This document shows positions 1 to 12,377 of a DNA stretch of 64,000 bases, piece by piece (positions within the stretch are counted from its first letter, which is position 1; every line of letters starts with the position of its first letter). The notes beneath the pieces are model-generated. The model did not search any database. It saw only the letters and a list, made by a program, of their open reading frames with translations, and had not been told where the DNA came from. The stretch is from Polytrichum commune (lineage: Eukaryota; Streptophyta; Polytrichopsida; Polytrichales; Polytrichaceae): the NCBI GenBank assembly GCA_950295325.1, contig OX485805.1:29995501-30059500 (forward strand). The letters run 5' to 3'. Both the position numbers and the translations under genes were made by a program.

Positions 1-437
1 ATGGTGTCATGTGGTTTTTTGGCCACAAGCAATTACTTACTTACGTTGTAGAGCTTTCGTTCTTTCCATTTGTAGTGAAGTGAAATACAATGATGTGAGT
101 TCATGCGTGTTGTGGGATTCATGACGGATGCATTAAGGTTGGAGCAGATTGAGTGTTTGGATTAATTTGGAGGAGTGTGTGTTGTGTTGCACTTTGGAGC
201 ATTGTTGCACTTGTTGTTCATGGGCCCATGATTATTGGGAGAAAGTTTGAGTAAGATATGTGGAGGGAGTAGATGCAACTCTAAACTAACCTACTCCTTA
301 TGTGCCAAGAAACTTGCTTTGGTGTAGGATGACGAGGAGGTTAACCCAAGACCGCAAGGTTGGCACAATACCTATAATCCGGCCCAATTACATTAAATAT
401 TGTTTTTGGCACCACCAATTTTAATTGTCTTGCTCAG
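1..437. other. Intergenic, no feature recognised
   Basis: No open reading frame or RNA gene is recognisable here. The stretch ends at the terminal inverted repeat of the pogo-like element that follows. Confidence 0.4.
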
Positions 438-439
438 TA

Positions 440-1068
440 TAATAATCTCCCGCTTGAGTACACACTTTGAACCGGAGTTGTTGGTGCACACTTAGTTGGT
501 AGGTATGTACTTTACTCATATCACTTTCTAGACCTTATGATTCGATGAATTGCAATGGGAAACGGATGAAACTTGGGGCAACCCACTTGACCGAAGCCCA
601 ATGATGTGAAATCGTTGCAAAGTTGAGAAGGTTGAATGCGTCGAGCAAGTGGGCGCTAGGCGGGAGTACGAAGTCAATGAAGGTACCATCCGAAAAGTTA
701 TGGGAACGATGCGAATTGAAGAAGAATAACTTATCAATGACGAAATCCAGCCTATTGAGACATTTGTTGAATCTGATAGTGCTACCGACTTCAAAGGCTT
801 TGAAGCTTTAGTGTCCTTGACATCGGCAACCAATTGCTTTGCTCCGATGTTCAAACGGAAGTTGGACAAATGTATGATGAACTGTGACGATTGTTTGAGA
901 CATTTCAACGGAACGTTAACAAATTGACAATGAATGTCAAGCGTAAAAAATTTATGCATTCACGGCAAATGATTCTGATGACATGTTCAAACAATAAAGT
1001 ATGAACCTTGATTTTTGTCAAAAAAATTGCGTACTTCAACAAGTGCGTACTTAAGCGGGAGATTATTG
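440..1068 (+). mobile_element. Pogo/Tigger-like DNA transposon remnant, copy 1
   Basis: The left end reads TAATAATCTCCCGCTTGAGT and the right end is the inverted counterpart (GCGTACTTAAGCGGGAGATT). The terminal repeats and much of the interior match the element at 11667-12358. The interior at about 620-760 reads, with breaks, like a CENP-B/Psq helix-turn-helix of a pogo transposase: around 679-705 the codons give NEGTIRKV. The interior has no long open frame, so this is a defective copy. The flanks are TA on the left and TG on the right, so the target duplication may have decayed. Confidence 0.6.
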
Positions 1069-1071
1069 TGC

Positions 1072-1560
1072 TTAGGACCGCTTCACACGTATGGCTGAAG
1101 GTCGAGAGGCCGTCGATTTCCACCAATAAGGTTGCAAGAAACCAAGATTTTGGCCTCTCGACCCTTCACACTAGAGGCCAAAGTCCAAAGGCAGTCGCAA
1201 TTTAAAATGCTAACTTTTTGACCAAGGAGACGGACTCTCAAAGGAAGTTTGGGTCGGACGTGAATGGAAACCCAAACTATGGTCGAGAGGCTATCAAATT
1301 TTTTCATAAAAAAATCAAACATTGACAAAGATCTTGGTATTTAGATTGGAGGGGTTGTTTTGGGCAAGGAATAAAGTGGGATGCTCCTTTAGGTTTGGAC
1401 TCTATGCTTGGCCTTTGGAGGCCTCACACTATGGCCGTCCAAGTTGAGAGGCCATGGGAGTTCATGACCAAAGGTTTGCACTTTGGGCCTAGCCTTTGGA
1501 GGCTTCACACTATGCTTGGCATACCTAACACTATTTGTCATTCCTTACAAAAAAAATTTG
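1072..1560 (-). repeat. Dispersed 'GAGAGGCC' MITE-like repeat, copy 1
   Basis: This stretch is homologous, in reverse orientation, to 32605-33199 and 53884-54462. It starts with TTAGGACCGCTTCACAC, which matches the other copies' end TAAGGGCCGGTTCACA. It contains short alternating motifs (CTCGAGAGGCC, TTTGGAGGC, TTCACACTATGGCC) in both orientations. The right end is unclear. It directly abuts the pogo-like element. It is probably a non-autonomous DNA element (hAT or Mutator type), judged only from the inverted termini. Confidence 0.5.
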
Positions 1561-3639
1561 GGCGTTATAGATTTGCAATGTTGCAATTATTGTTACTTAC
1601 TAAGTGATTTTCATCCAAATTCTCAATCATCCATTACAACATTTCATTACATAAGTGTTAGGATGCACAATATACCAAACTTGTTTCAATATTTGGCATT
1701 TGGTTGAACTTAAAGTAAGTTGGGATGCCACTATTTGTATACTTATTCATAAAAAAAAATCCTTAAAAGTATGTAATTTCACCCTTGTGGTCCAAAGGAA
1801 AAAGAGAACAAATTTCTTTGGTTGAAAAACGTTAAAAGTGTGAACAATTCTTGACCATCGTAGTATTGTGAGTAGGTCTCAAACAACATAAGCTCAATTA
1901 AATCAAATAAAATAAAATCTCCCTTTGGGAGGTATTGGTTCCAAATTGGAAAGGGGCTTCGCTGCACCTTTTTGCATAAAAGATCCTTGTCATTTGTAAG
2001 ATGCATTGATGTCTAGCCCTTACACCTAAATCTTTAAAGTGTCCCAATAATGTCTAACTCTGCTTTTATAGAATGAAAAGTGGTACAATCCACTTTCATT
2101 AAAAATAAAAAAAATGTCCATAATATCTAACTCATAATAATATGGCCCTATACTACATCTTTTTTTTGGTCATTGTTTTGAAAAGTTTAGGACTCCTTTG
2201 GTACATCTTCCTTTACTCAAAACTCTCAACAACTTTTCTATTCGTACATTCTAGAAACAAACAATGCCTCCCTTTTTACATATACTATGTATACGAATGC
2301 ATCAAGTAATAATGTTCTTTACACTTACGTCACTTTGTACATGGTATGAAGAGTGGATAACATGGGAAATGCTTACTACTTACAAATGATTGAGAGTTGC
2401 ATGATGACCTCGTGTTGGTTGAAAATTTGTCAAAGTCCTCATTTGTCCAATGCAAACATATTTAGAGGATGCTATTGAGGTTCGATTTGTGTGTCACTAA
2501 ATGAAGTCATGTGATCTTTGAATGGTCACCACATCCAAGCATTTTCGTGGTTAGGTGATGACTTTGTGCTCCTTGAAAAACTAATGCAATGCTCTACACG
2601 ATTATGTCCTCAGTTCTACATTTTTGTTAAAAAAATTGACAACATTTTATTTATTTATTTTACTTTTATAATAAATGTTTAATACAATCCACAATCCTTA
2701 TTATTGGGACTATGTTTGCATTCCACCTATCACACATTTTAGTGTAAGGATATGGGGGCTTAGTCCAACACTAGTTCATGTACACGCCTATATTTGAGTG
2801 GTATATGGCAAGGCTTCTAGTTAAGAATGGACACCATGACAACACTTGTTACAATGAGATTGGATTAAGTGTTTGGAATAAAGACACCATTCTACATACA
2901 ATTGGGAAGGTCTATGTGATATCTTACAAAGAAAATCTACACTGTGGTGTGTTATGATTTTTGCATCTCAACTTTGATTCTTATACTTGAAATGACAACC
3001 TTCGTGATTTGCAGTTGCTAAGGTAGAGGGTACTAAAACCAACTCCTCAAAATTCAAAGTATACTTCAATAATAATAATGTTTCGCCTCATGAACACCAA
3101 ATCCCGAACGGTTTTAGATCAATTTCTACGAATAAAACCTTGAGCCCTTGTAACTTGTACATAGGGAATCCAAAGAAGGCACACTTTATTGCATTGTAAT
3201 CTCCTTTCCTTTGCTAGAAATAACATTGTATTTTTTCCAAATTGATAATAGAATCTATCCTCAAAGCTTGTAGTGACCATTTGAGCATTCTTTGCCTTTA
3301 TAAAATGAGAGGATTCCTAGTCCACTTCAATGGCCAAAATTGTTTGTGAAGTTGGAAGTGCCCATAATAGGGTTACATACCTTAAGGTATGTGGGTGTTA
3401 TTTAGCTAGTTTTTCTAAAGTGGTGAACAATGATTCTTAATTTGGCTATCTAACACTAATTTGCAATTCAAAAAATTGTAAACAAGATATTCTATGATTG
3501 TTGCATGGATTTCGTGGGTTAATAACCACAGAGTCCTTAGTAATTATAAAAGAACCGAATGCAAGGATCAACTTTTGAATGAATGTATGCAAGCATTAGA
3601 TGAAAATGTGTATAATCATCCATATGTGGCTTTGTCGCT
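1561..3639. other. AT-rich intergenic stretch, nothing recognised
   Basis: Only short open frames without recognisable motifs occur here. No terminal repeats, RNA genes or conserved protein remnants could be identified. Confidence 0.35.
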
Positions 3640-3885
3640 CCAATAATAGCCCATTGTCCGTGAAGGATTTTGAGCATAACCAGTCAATTTCCTAGTGTTT
3701 CCAAGTCCAACCAGTCATATGTTGACATCTTTCGGTTGTCCTTTATTAAATTGAAGAATATTCTATAAATTCCTCTAAACGGAGTGGTAATGTTCCTGAA
3801 ATCTTGAACTTCAACCGGTCATTTCTCAAACTCAACCAATTCATTTGTAACTAGTGGCCGGTTCTCCATGTTCACTAGTATAGCC
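3640..3885 (+). repeat. Dispersed repeat, inverted partner of 24380-24605
   Basis: The sequence is rich in ACCAGTC and ACCGGT words. Its reverse complement aligns over about 230 bp with 24380-24605 in intron 3 of the methylesterase gene. The two share, for example, the tract around GTTGACATCTTTCGG and the tract around GAACTTCAACCGGT. The element class is unknown. Confidence 0.55.
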
Positions 3886-5489
3886 ACAACGAAATTAGTG
3901 TGGGTTTATTGCTTGACTGGTTGGCTCATTAATGGCTGGCCATTTTCACGTTTTGTATTGACCAATAACCAGTATTCACAAAATTAGTGTGGTAAAAGAC
4001 AGGTGTGGGTAGGGGGCACGGGTATAAAAGGCATCGAACACAATGATTTTGCTTGTTCAAAGGCATTATTGTGGCATCCAAAAAGATCAAACAAATGAAC
4101 TCAAATCGGTCAAAAATACTTGATGTTGATTCTTGAAAAAGATACATAAAGGTGGGAAATGCTAACATGTGATCGGCAATAGAATACATACTAGGGGCGG
4201 GCATTGGCAAAAATGTAGAAAACCACATGCGAGAAAATATAGGGTGGATTTATTCAAGATGCATATTTTTTACATTTGTTTTAGATATACAACAACGTCC
4301 TCTAAATGTGAATTTGGAAATTATATATAATGTATGGTGTGGTCTAAGTTGTTGTATTTTTATTTTTATTTAGATGTAAAGTATTATAAATAAAAATAAG
4401 TTTAAATTATATTATTTATAGGTTCAGCATAAATTATTTGCCATTAGTGGTATTGGATGAGAAATAGACAACTTCGTGAGCTCTACCTCCTCGAACTCCT
4501 CTTCTTCCATGACAGTGGCATCTTCGGCATCCACGAGTCCATCATTAATTGTGGTAGGGTTGTTGTTGTACATGCCTATGCACTATGTCATCATTCATAT
4601 AACTTCGAATTCTTCATGTTCGCTTTTAGTATTTGGAGATTCCAGTAACTATGTTCAAATCTTGTAGTCGTAGAGTCAAAATTAAGGTCTACATTTAGTC
4701 ATTCATATGGTTTAAAAGTTTGTAGTTCTAGAGTCCAAAACAAGGACTACATGTTGCCATCCGTGTGGAAGTCGGCTACAACAATTGGTTTAAGTGAGGA
4801 TTTTTCACATCCAAAGTCTGAAATTGCTAAACTCTCATTAAACTATGCCGAATGAAGCAATGGATCCATGCCTCACTCAAGGCCATTACAATGGTTCAAT
4901 TTACTAGGTAATACGTGAATAGCTCATCCCCCCTATTTAATTTCTCGTGTTGCTACAACATGATATATCCTTAGGCTTTGGGGTTCCACGGTGTAGGCAA
5001 CAACACATAGTCCCACTGCACATTAGCAATTTCCTCCCTCTCAATAAAGTTATAAATGAATCATGCAATGTTTCAATTCAAAATATCCTCATCATCATAG
5101 ACGGTTTTCTTTAGTTGTAACACATATTTTATAAACCATGGGCATATTCTTTTGAACTCCGTCTAAAAAACAATTACCTTACAAATGACAATAATTCATC
5201 CCAAGCCTTTGTTGCTTGCAATGTAAATACACCCCATCCCATGTATGGATGCGCTGACACTCAAACCTCCCACTTCCAATTCCAATATGTAAAGGGAGTG
5301 AGCTTTGGAATTGCTTATGAGCCCCATTGCCTATGGAAAGTATCCGTCCCAAAATTACACACCAAACCTTATGTGTTGGTCGCTAAATGAACTAGATTTT
5401 TCCTCCCTTTGAAGTAGTAGAGTAGGTGAAATTATAGACTGTAAAGAAAGATTTGTTACGGCCTGCACATAAGATCTCCACATTTCCTA
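3886..5489. other. AT-rich intergenic stretch
   Basis: No gene is supported. Open frames at 3929-4228 (minus) and 4457-4667 (plus) have no recognisable domain and look like chance. Confidence 0.35.
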
Positions 5490-5972
5490 CACGGGTAGAT
5501 CACTCTAAGGCATTTTTGTGCACCATGTGCGGCTGGGGGTTTTTTGTTTTGAGGCTATTTACCTTCAAGGGCTGAATTAAAGCCTCCCTATAATTACTTA
5601 AATTTCAAAAATGGCCCATTTGTTTGCACCCTTCCATTCCAAGTCACTGCAATTTTTTGTACTCTATATTCCTTTTAATCCAGTTCTGGACAGACGGAAA
5701 TCCCAATTGTCATCCATCCCCGTGAGTCCTAAACCCATTTACATACCATACTAAACATACCTTCTAGGATCCTTATCTTCAGCCCCTATATTATTACAAA
5801 AAATAATGGCCCACGTTTTATGTCCATCTAACTTACTTATAATGGGATTGTCTACATTTAATGGCCCCTTCATTATTTGGAATTCCTTTATAATTTTTAT
5901 TTCAAATGATTTTAATCCTCTCTATATTATGCCGCACGTTGTTTTTAAAATGCACTAAGTGATCTACCCGTG
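5490..5972. mobile_element. 483-bp MITE with 8-bp target duplication
   Basis: The left end is CACGGGTAGATCACT and the right end is its exact inverse, AGTGATCTACCCGTG. Similarity extends inward about 40 bp with mismatches (GTGCGGC is shared on both sides). The element is flanked by ATTTCCTA at 5482-5489 and 5973-5980. An extra C makes 9 bp match, so hAT-type (8 bp) or Mutator-type (9 bp) cannot be separated. There is no coding capacity. Confidence 0.75.
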
Positions 5973-5980
5973 ATTTCCTA

Positions 5981-6801
5981 CATGTTTGAATGCAACATAG
6001 CAAGCTACACACCATCCCACTTAGACACTACTCAAAAGAGAAAAACATCAACGACATCTAGCAAGCATATCAAGATTGATTTTTTAAGACTATAAGACTA
6101 GTCATACATGTAGGACAACCATGATTAAATATAGTCATTCTTTTTGTAAACTGATGACTACATCTAGTCATGAAGAATAGAAAACCTAAAACCTACAGGC
6201 AACATGGACGATATGCAAGAGAAACCCTAAAACCTAATACATTTGTCACCTATTAAACACCTAAATCGTAAACCCATAATCGCCATTTAAGCTGTCATTG
6301 TCATTTACTACGATGTCAGTGTGTCCGCAACTTCTTGCCTTCATTGCTTATAGTTGGAGGGTTTGTGTCTAACCCAATATTGTGAAGATTGAGCGCAAAT
6401 GACATAATCAAAATGATTTGTGTTGGCAACGAAAATCTCACGTTGGATGCTAATTACTAGTTTTATATTCTCCTATAATGTCTTCATAAGTTGTTCCTTT
6501 AATTGATGACATTGATATTCATAATCTCCCTTGCACATTGGAGATCTTTTTCAATAAAGCCACTGCCTACCCTATCCCCGTGGGGTTACCTACCCTATTA
6601 TCGTGTGATTTGCTTGTAATTCCATGGACGAGTACGTACTTTTGTGGCCGCTTTCCTTCCAATGTGTTGTTCTTCGACCTTTATTTGTTCTTCGGCGTTT
6701 TCCCTTTTGGTCTAGCGTGCTTGGTCCGCTCCTTCATCTCCTTAGTTCAAATTTTGTTACTACATTGAGGTGTGAGGCTTACTTCAAGGTGTTTCTAACC
6801 T
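5981..6801. other. Intergenic stretch with GACTA/TAGTC words
   Basis: Around 6083-6175 there is a motif-rich tract (AAGACTAGTCAT, ATAGTCATT) resembling the one at 7411-7470. The two may be subterminal parts of one old element, but no clean ends were found. Nothing else was recognised. Confidence 0.3.
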
Positions 6802-7290
6802 TTGAATCAATTGTTATCTCAACATTGGTCTTTCACTGCAAGGAAAATAACTCAAATACTTCTACTTTTGTCATCTTCCTTTGCACATGTGATAATAAGG
6901 TCCGTAGCCAATTTACTGGATGAGCATGTGAAAGAAAATTTCCAAGGAATTACTAGAATGCCACAAATATCGAGTGTTGTTTTAGATCAAATGTCAAGGT
7001 TGTTGTCTAACATGTTTGAGGACCCCAAGGACATCCCTATTCCGGGTAATCGAAAGTCAACTCCTCATAGTGATCATTCCAAACGAGGGTGTGGACTTTC
7101 TTCCAAGGGACACATAACCAGATCCATTACTAGACCAAGAAATGAAGACCTCTGCACCGGAGACACTGGGGACGACGACGACGACAACAAGAAGAGAAAA
7201 CCAGACGAAAAACACACACCGCTTACGAGTCAACGACCCACATCAAAGATGCGTAACTCTAAACCCAAAATCCTTAGAGAATATGACTAG
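6802..7290 (+). CDS. Hypothetical ORF, 162 aa
   Basis: An open frame of 162 codons with a basic/acidic, low-complexity C-terminal half (a run of Asp near residue 122 followed by KKRK). No domain is recognised. The C-terminal part has a reasonable amino-acid mix, but there is no promoter, intron or homologous copy in this window to support expression. It is probably chance or a fragment of a decayed gene. Confidence 0.18.
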   Translation: MNQLLSQHWSFTARKITQILLLLSSSFAHVIIRSVANLLDEHVKENFQGITRMPQISSVVLDQMSRLLSNMFEDPKDIPIPGNRKSTPHSDHSKRGCGLSSKGHITRSITRPRNEDLCTGDTGDDDDDNKKRKPDEKHTPLTSQRPTSKMRNSKPKILREYD

Positions 7291-7435
7291 GACTAATCAT
7301 TAGTTTAAATAATATGACTAAGACTAATCATTAATTTAGAAAATATGACTAAGACTAATCATTAATTTAGAAAATATGACTAAGACTAATCATTACTTTA
7401 GAAAATGTGACTAAGACTAGTCATCTAGATCATAA
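7280..7435 (+). repeat. 31-bp minisatellite, about 5 copies
   Basis: Units starting with AATATGACTAAGACTAATCA begin at 7280, 7311, 7342, 7373 and 7404, giving an exact 31-bp period. Later units diverge slightly. Confidence 0.85.
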
Positions 7436-9594
7436 CTATGATTAATTATAGTCATTAGTCTAGAAAACATTACTACGGCTAGTTATGTAAGTTAGTCATC
7501 ATTGGTGGTTGTATACTCACTTGTGAATCACCCATGTGTATATGAAAACCGCCAAACATCAGAACCTCAAATCTGGGAGGTAAGAAGATGACCATAGATG
7601 ATGTAGGCAATCCCCTCATGGTTTAGGGTCCCCAAACCTCCTCTCCAAATATTGAGTAGAAAGAACCCCAAAGCAAATCAAAATGTCAAAGGAGTCATGG
7701 CACAATGATGTCCCACATTGTTTGATGAAACATGTGGGAGCAAGTCTAAGGTGTAGGGCATGGAAAAAATGGTATGTCTCATTGGTTATGATATGATCTA
7801 GGCACATAGAGGGCGGACTTGCTTCGTAAAATTCATTACATCATACAGATGTTGAAAAATGTGCCTTATGAGCCTTACCTAGTGGGAAGAGTTGTATATA
7901 AACCCCCCCGCAAAAAAAAAAAATCCTTAAAAAAATATTATAACAGCATTTCTTTGCCATGACCCCTACCTTTTCCTACTTGACCACCTCTCTTGCCTCA
8001 GCAGCCTCACTCACTGCAAACCCGTTGGATCATGTTAGTGTATTAATTAGGCCTTTAAATATATCTTTTCAGGACCTTGACCTTCATGGTCATTCTGCCA
8101 TTTTTTCCTTGGTGTAAACCGAAGTGGTCCTGAGACGAGTTCAACAACCAATCAATGCTCTTACATTGCCCCAAGACGACTTTAGTGTAAACTGGCCCTA
8201 AGAGGCCCTAGTACCCTTCATGAAGAAACGAACTCACTACAAGAAGGATATTCTACCAAATAAAGGACAATTATTAACAAAGGGGAATCAACATTGATTC
8301 TTTACAAAAAAGACTATTGGTATCTTACATCAGTTGTTATATAGAATGTCATGCAAGAATATCTAATAAAGGTATTAGTACACAATGTTCTGACATGAAT
8401 GTACTTACTGGAATTAATCATGATTTAAATGGAATTAACTCCAGTAAATATAATTTATAATTAATTAGGCTTAATTAATTTGGTAAGCATATTTTCTGAT
8501 TTAATTGGGCTTAATTGGGATTAATCAGAATATATTAGACTTAGTTGCATTCAATCTTACTTAACTATTTTAATGCATATGAAAACTTTGTGATAGTAGA
8601 AGGTATTAACTATATTAACTATAAACTATATAAACTATTATAAACTATATTATATTAAACTATATTAAACTATTCAAAAATAAAAAATAAATCATTTATT
8701 TTAGTTTTATTTTAGAATGACAAAGTCCCTTTGAATTGGAAGTGACAAAAATTATAACCTCGGTGCTAATGAGGATTTTGTAATATTTTTGACTTCCAAG
8801 TTAATTACATGCTTTATTGGCGGTTTCATTTTGAGAATGAAATCTAGTCAATTGCTTATTTACTCAATGGAAGTGAACATATATATTGGATTTGAGACCT
8901 TGAAAATGAAGTGCACTCAATATGGGATTTGTGGACAAGTAGCCTTCAAAAACCCAAGTACAATTTTTTTTTGAAATCGGGCAGGCGGGCAACAATTTTC
9001 GGGCGGGTGCAGAAAAAATGGCGAACCCTGCCCCTGACAGAATAACCCCCCCCCCCCCCCCCGAAAAGTTCGTGGGGGGGTACTTAACATCCTCCGATTG
9101 TGGCCAGTAAAGGGTACCATTGTTAGAGCATCCCTACCACAACGTTGGGAGTTTTTTTTTTTTTTTTTTTTTTTTTTGTTGCCATCGGCTTTTGAGGTTT
9201 TATATGGTATGATAACATGTATGTTGATTTGTTAACCAAATACATAAGTTATGTTAATTGTGTTTATTATTGAGTGTGAAGTAGTCAATATAATTTCAAA
9301 GATGTAGTTCAATCTCTTTTAAACATGTAGTTTTATGGTGTTTGATCTTTGATCCTCTCCAAACCACGCAACAATTAAATATGAGTGTCTGATCAAGAAA
9401 AGTAACCAAATAACATCGCAATAGCTTGTAAAAAACCCAATTCCTTAATGCCCATTGATCATGGTCAATCAAGTCTCTCTTTGAAGGTATTGGTCAAGGA
9501 AATGAGAGAATATATATTATTATGAGAACATTTCAAAATTAAACCCAAAATTGTGGCCCTATTGTGGGCACTTTCAAGTTCACAAACAAATATA
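7436..9594. other. Intergenic; AT-rich tracts and homopolymers
   Basis: The stretch holds low-complexity AT repeats at about 8600-8690 (TAAACTATAT words), a C run ending near 9062, and a long T run at about 9151-9177. Positions 9300-9410 resemble the dispersed repeat found again at 16665, 23745 and 25600. No gene was seen. Confidence 0.35.
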
Positions 9595-9632
9595 CTTAGA
9601 CTATACTTATACTTATACTTATACTCATACTA
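9595..9632 (+). repeat. TATACT-type microsatellite
   Basis: Tandem six-base units of the form ACTTAT/ACTCAT are repeated about five to six times. Confidence 0.6.
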
Positions 9633-10220
9633 AGGTAGAGTGTGCTTAAACCAACACTTTATGCAATTTGGCCTATTTTTGGATTCCATTTACATTGGTG
9701 GTTTGGTGTGCATGATTTGCTTATCAAATTGGCTTAGTAACTTGGCTTAACATTGTTAAAACATGTATAAAATAAAATGCACACCATATGAATATGCTAT
9801 AAATTTTTGAAGTCCCTTACCACTAGGTTTCTATATTGTCCATTGGCCCCCACTTTTTGACTGTAAAAAAACTTCCAAAACCCTCCTAACATTCATCCAA
9901 AACCGCTCTCATTTTTCACCCAAAACCAACCCCACTTTCTCTCAAAACCGTCCCCACCTTTTGCTCAAGCTACCCCCATATTGAGACCAACTTTCCTCCC
10001 AATATAAAACTTAAGCACTTACAATATTGGATGTGGGATCTTAATAAAGACATATAAGGGCCGCTTTACACTACGGTGGAGAAGTGCACCGGTTGGTCAA
10101 GAACTTTCGCCCAAGACATGGTTATTTGAGGCGAGGGATGGTATGCCGGAGAAGATGAAAAGACAATAAATTAAATAATGCCTTAAGAAGTCTTGATCGG
10201 CCATAGTGTAACCACCTAGA

Positions 10221-10310
10221 GGAGAAGTGTATTGGACAACTTCACCAATAGGAGAAGTCCACCGGACTACTTCACCAAGAGGAGAAGCCCACCGGACTAC
10301 TTCACAAAAC
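10221..10310 (+). repeat. 30-bp minisatellite, 3 copies
   Basis: GGAGAAG-headed units start at 10221, 10251 and 10281, an exact 30-bp period. Each contains an ACTTCACC core. Confidence 0.8.
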
Positions 10311-10534
10311 GGTCAAAGCCGGCCATAATAGAAACCTTACCCCCTAAATGACCATTGTATTGATATTTAAAAAATTATATTGATTACAAAAAATGTATAT
10401 GGCAATGTTTTAGAACTTCTTTCATGACAATAATTTATTTGAAAATGTTCCATCTCTATAATACATCCAAATTAAGGTAAATAAGTATGTAACATTATCT
10501 TCTTATTGATTTCTAAAGAAATAACATGTTGGTA

Positions 10535-10951
10535 TAGTCCAACCTCGTTAATACAACACTCGTTTATACGACACCCTCAATATTACGACACATTTTTAGA
10601 GAACTCTTTATATTTTGGTGTTAATGAAATTATTAGTTTCCAAAAGTTAGATGGGAATTTAGATAAGATGACAATTGCTAACTTGGGTAGGCAACACCAA
10701 AGATCTTTGGACTCTTATTTTAAGAGTTCATGAGAATATTTGTAATTGTTTGGAGTTATAAGTTATTATTTCATACCATCTACATTGCTTAAACTTGTTG
10801 TATATATTTTTAAGCTCATATTACTTATGTTTTCATATTCCCTCAATATTATGACACCTTCATGTCATTTGTCATAGTAATGAGAAGACGACACCTCGAT
10901 AATACAACTTTTTGTATTTCCCAAAAATGTCATACCAAAGAGGGAGAACAA
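10535..10951 (+). mobile_element. Emigrant/pogo-like MITE, copy 1
   Basis: The left end reads TAGTCCAACCTCGTTAATAC and the right end GAGGGAGAACAA, with TA on both sides. The reverse complement of the whole tract aligns with 22658-23376 in intron 3 of the methylesterase gene, including both ends. Ends of the form CAGT..AACCTC with a TA target are known from Emigrant/Lemi (pogo) elements; assignment to that group is inference. No coding capacity. Confidence 0.6.
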
Positions 10952-11666
10952 TAGTGCAAAGATTTCTCACGGGGCGATCACACCCCCTTACGTTTCATAA
11001 CCATGTGCGATAAAAGTTTGCTACCCTATATTATATGCCATATATAATTTTGAATATTATGATATTTTTTCTACATATGCATAACCATTGATAATATCCA
11101 TTTTATATATTTTTTGAAATTTGTGAGCATCTTAATTTTGTAGTAATTTTTTTAGTTCAATTTTGCGTCATTCTAGTTAGAAACAATATGTTTTATAAAA
11201 TTTATTAAAAAAATCATCAAATTTGGTTATTATTTTTTACTATGTAATAGATACCGTGTATATCTACTCATGAAAAACAATTGATAAAATTTTGACCCAT
11301 TTTGGTGATGCTTTATGTAGAAAGTAGATTTTATTTATCGCACGTGGTGTTCAACTTGACAATGGAGTGCACCCCCCAAGAGTTTTCTTTAAGGAAGAAA
11401 TATTTTATTGAAATTGGAGTTCTCCGGAGGCCAAGTTTGTTGTACGAGGCTTTGAAGTTGCCCAAGAAACTTGACCTCCGGAGAACTCCCCTTGGAAAAA
11501 GTGTCGCCACTTTGCCAACCATGTCATCATTTCATCCATGTACAAAGTTCTCCACCAAAGGACTCTTGGCCGTAGTGTAAACCACCACCGGACAAGAGTG
11601 TCACTCTCGGCCAATCAAATTTCAGAATTCTTCTAGAATTCTTGACCGGAGGACTTCTCCATCGTA

Positions 11667-12358
11667 CAATAACCTCCCGCTTAAGTACGCAACTTGAACA
11701 TGCGCAGTTTGTGCGTACTTAGCTGGTAGGTGCGTACTTTAGGGTTTTCCAAATTGCTTGTGTTTCGCTATAGTTGGTAGGTGCGTACTTTAGGATTTAG
11801 GGTTTCCCAAATCGCTATCGCTTGTGTTTCGCTATAGCTGGTAGGTGTGTACTTTAGGGTTTAAGGTTTCCCAGATCGCTTGTGTTTCGCTACAATGTCA
11901 AAGAAACCAAACGGAAAGCATCTCAATGAGCATCAACATTGCGAAATCATCTTGAAGCTTAGCAGAACGAATACTCTAAGTAAAAGGGCTCTAGCCCGAG
12001 AGTACATCTTTAGTGAAGGCGATGTTAACACTCAGGAACTGAATGTCGATTTAGAACTAGGGTTTTGACTCTCTTTATAAGCATGTTCTTGACATCGAGG
12101 ATTAGTTGCTCTGCCTTGAAGTTCAAGCAAAAGCAGAGGAAATTTTTGATGGCCTTAAGAAATCATTTGAATCATTTCAGAGCAAGATCCGAGCGGTCGA
12201 CCTCAAAGCCAAACGCAAAAAACTTCAAAACTTACGCCAAATGACGATTCACGACATGTTCAACTAAGAAATCTTGAACCCTAATTTTTTTGCCAAAAAA
12301 TGGGTACTTAACCGGGATGCGTACTTAAACGGGTGCGTACTTAAGCGGGAGGTTACTG
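11667..12358 (+). mobile_element. Pogo/Tigger-like DNA transposon, copy 2
   Basis: The left end is CAATAACCTCCCGCTTAAGT and the right end is the inverse, starting CAGTAACCTCCCGCTTAAGT when read from the other strand. TA dinucleotides flank it at 11665-11666 and 12359-12360. Subterminal motifs (GTGCGTACTT) are repeated inside both ends. The interior encodes the start of a CENP-B/Psq-type transposase but is too short (692 bp) for a full one, so it is an internally deleted derivative. Confidence 0.75.
11895..12068 (+). pseudogene. Truncated pogo-type transposase N-terminus (CENP-B/Psq helix-turn-helix)
   Basis: The frame opens at ATG 11895 and reads LSKRALAREYIFSEGDV, the helix-turn-helix signature of CENP-B N-terminal/Psq domains of pogo/Tigger transposases (family pattern: KRxLAREYGVSEGTIR). 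It stops after 57 codons at 12068. Further remnants at about 12090-12260 lie in other frames. The DDE domain is absent. It would be inactive as a transposase; whether the short protein is made is unknown. Confidence 0.6.
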
Positions 12359-12377
12359 TAGTGTAAAGTGGCCCTAA

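Larger units (their letters stand above)
10056..12377. mobile_element. Inferred composite DNA element, right end split by a pogo insertion
   Basis: The left end at 10056 reads AAGGGCCGCTTTACACTACG followed by GTGGAGAAGT. The inverse of this end is found near 12377, but cut in two: CTTCTCCATCG lies at 11655-11664 and TAGTGTAAAGTGGCCCTAAG at 12359-12378, with the 692-bp pogo-like element between them at a TA. Removing that insertion restores a terminal repeat matching the left end. No convincing target duplication was found. The interior holds a 30-bp minisatellite and an Emigrant-like MITE. Confidence 0.5.

Noticed and set aside
7280-7435. CRISPR-like regular repeats
   Set aside because: The 31-bp units are direct tandem repeats without unique spacers, in eukaryotic DNA.
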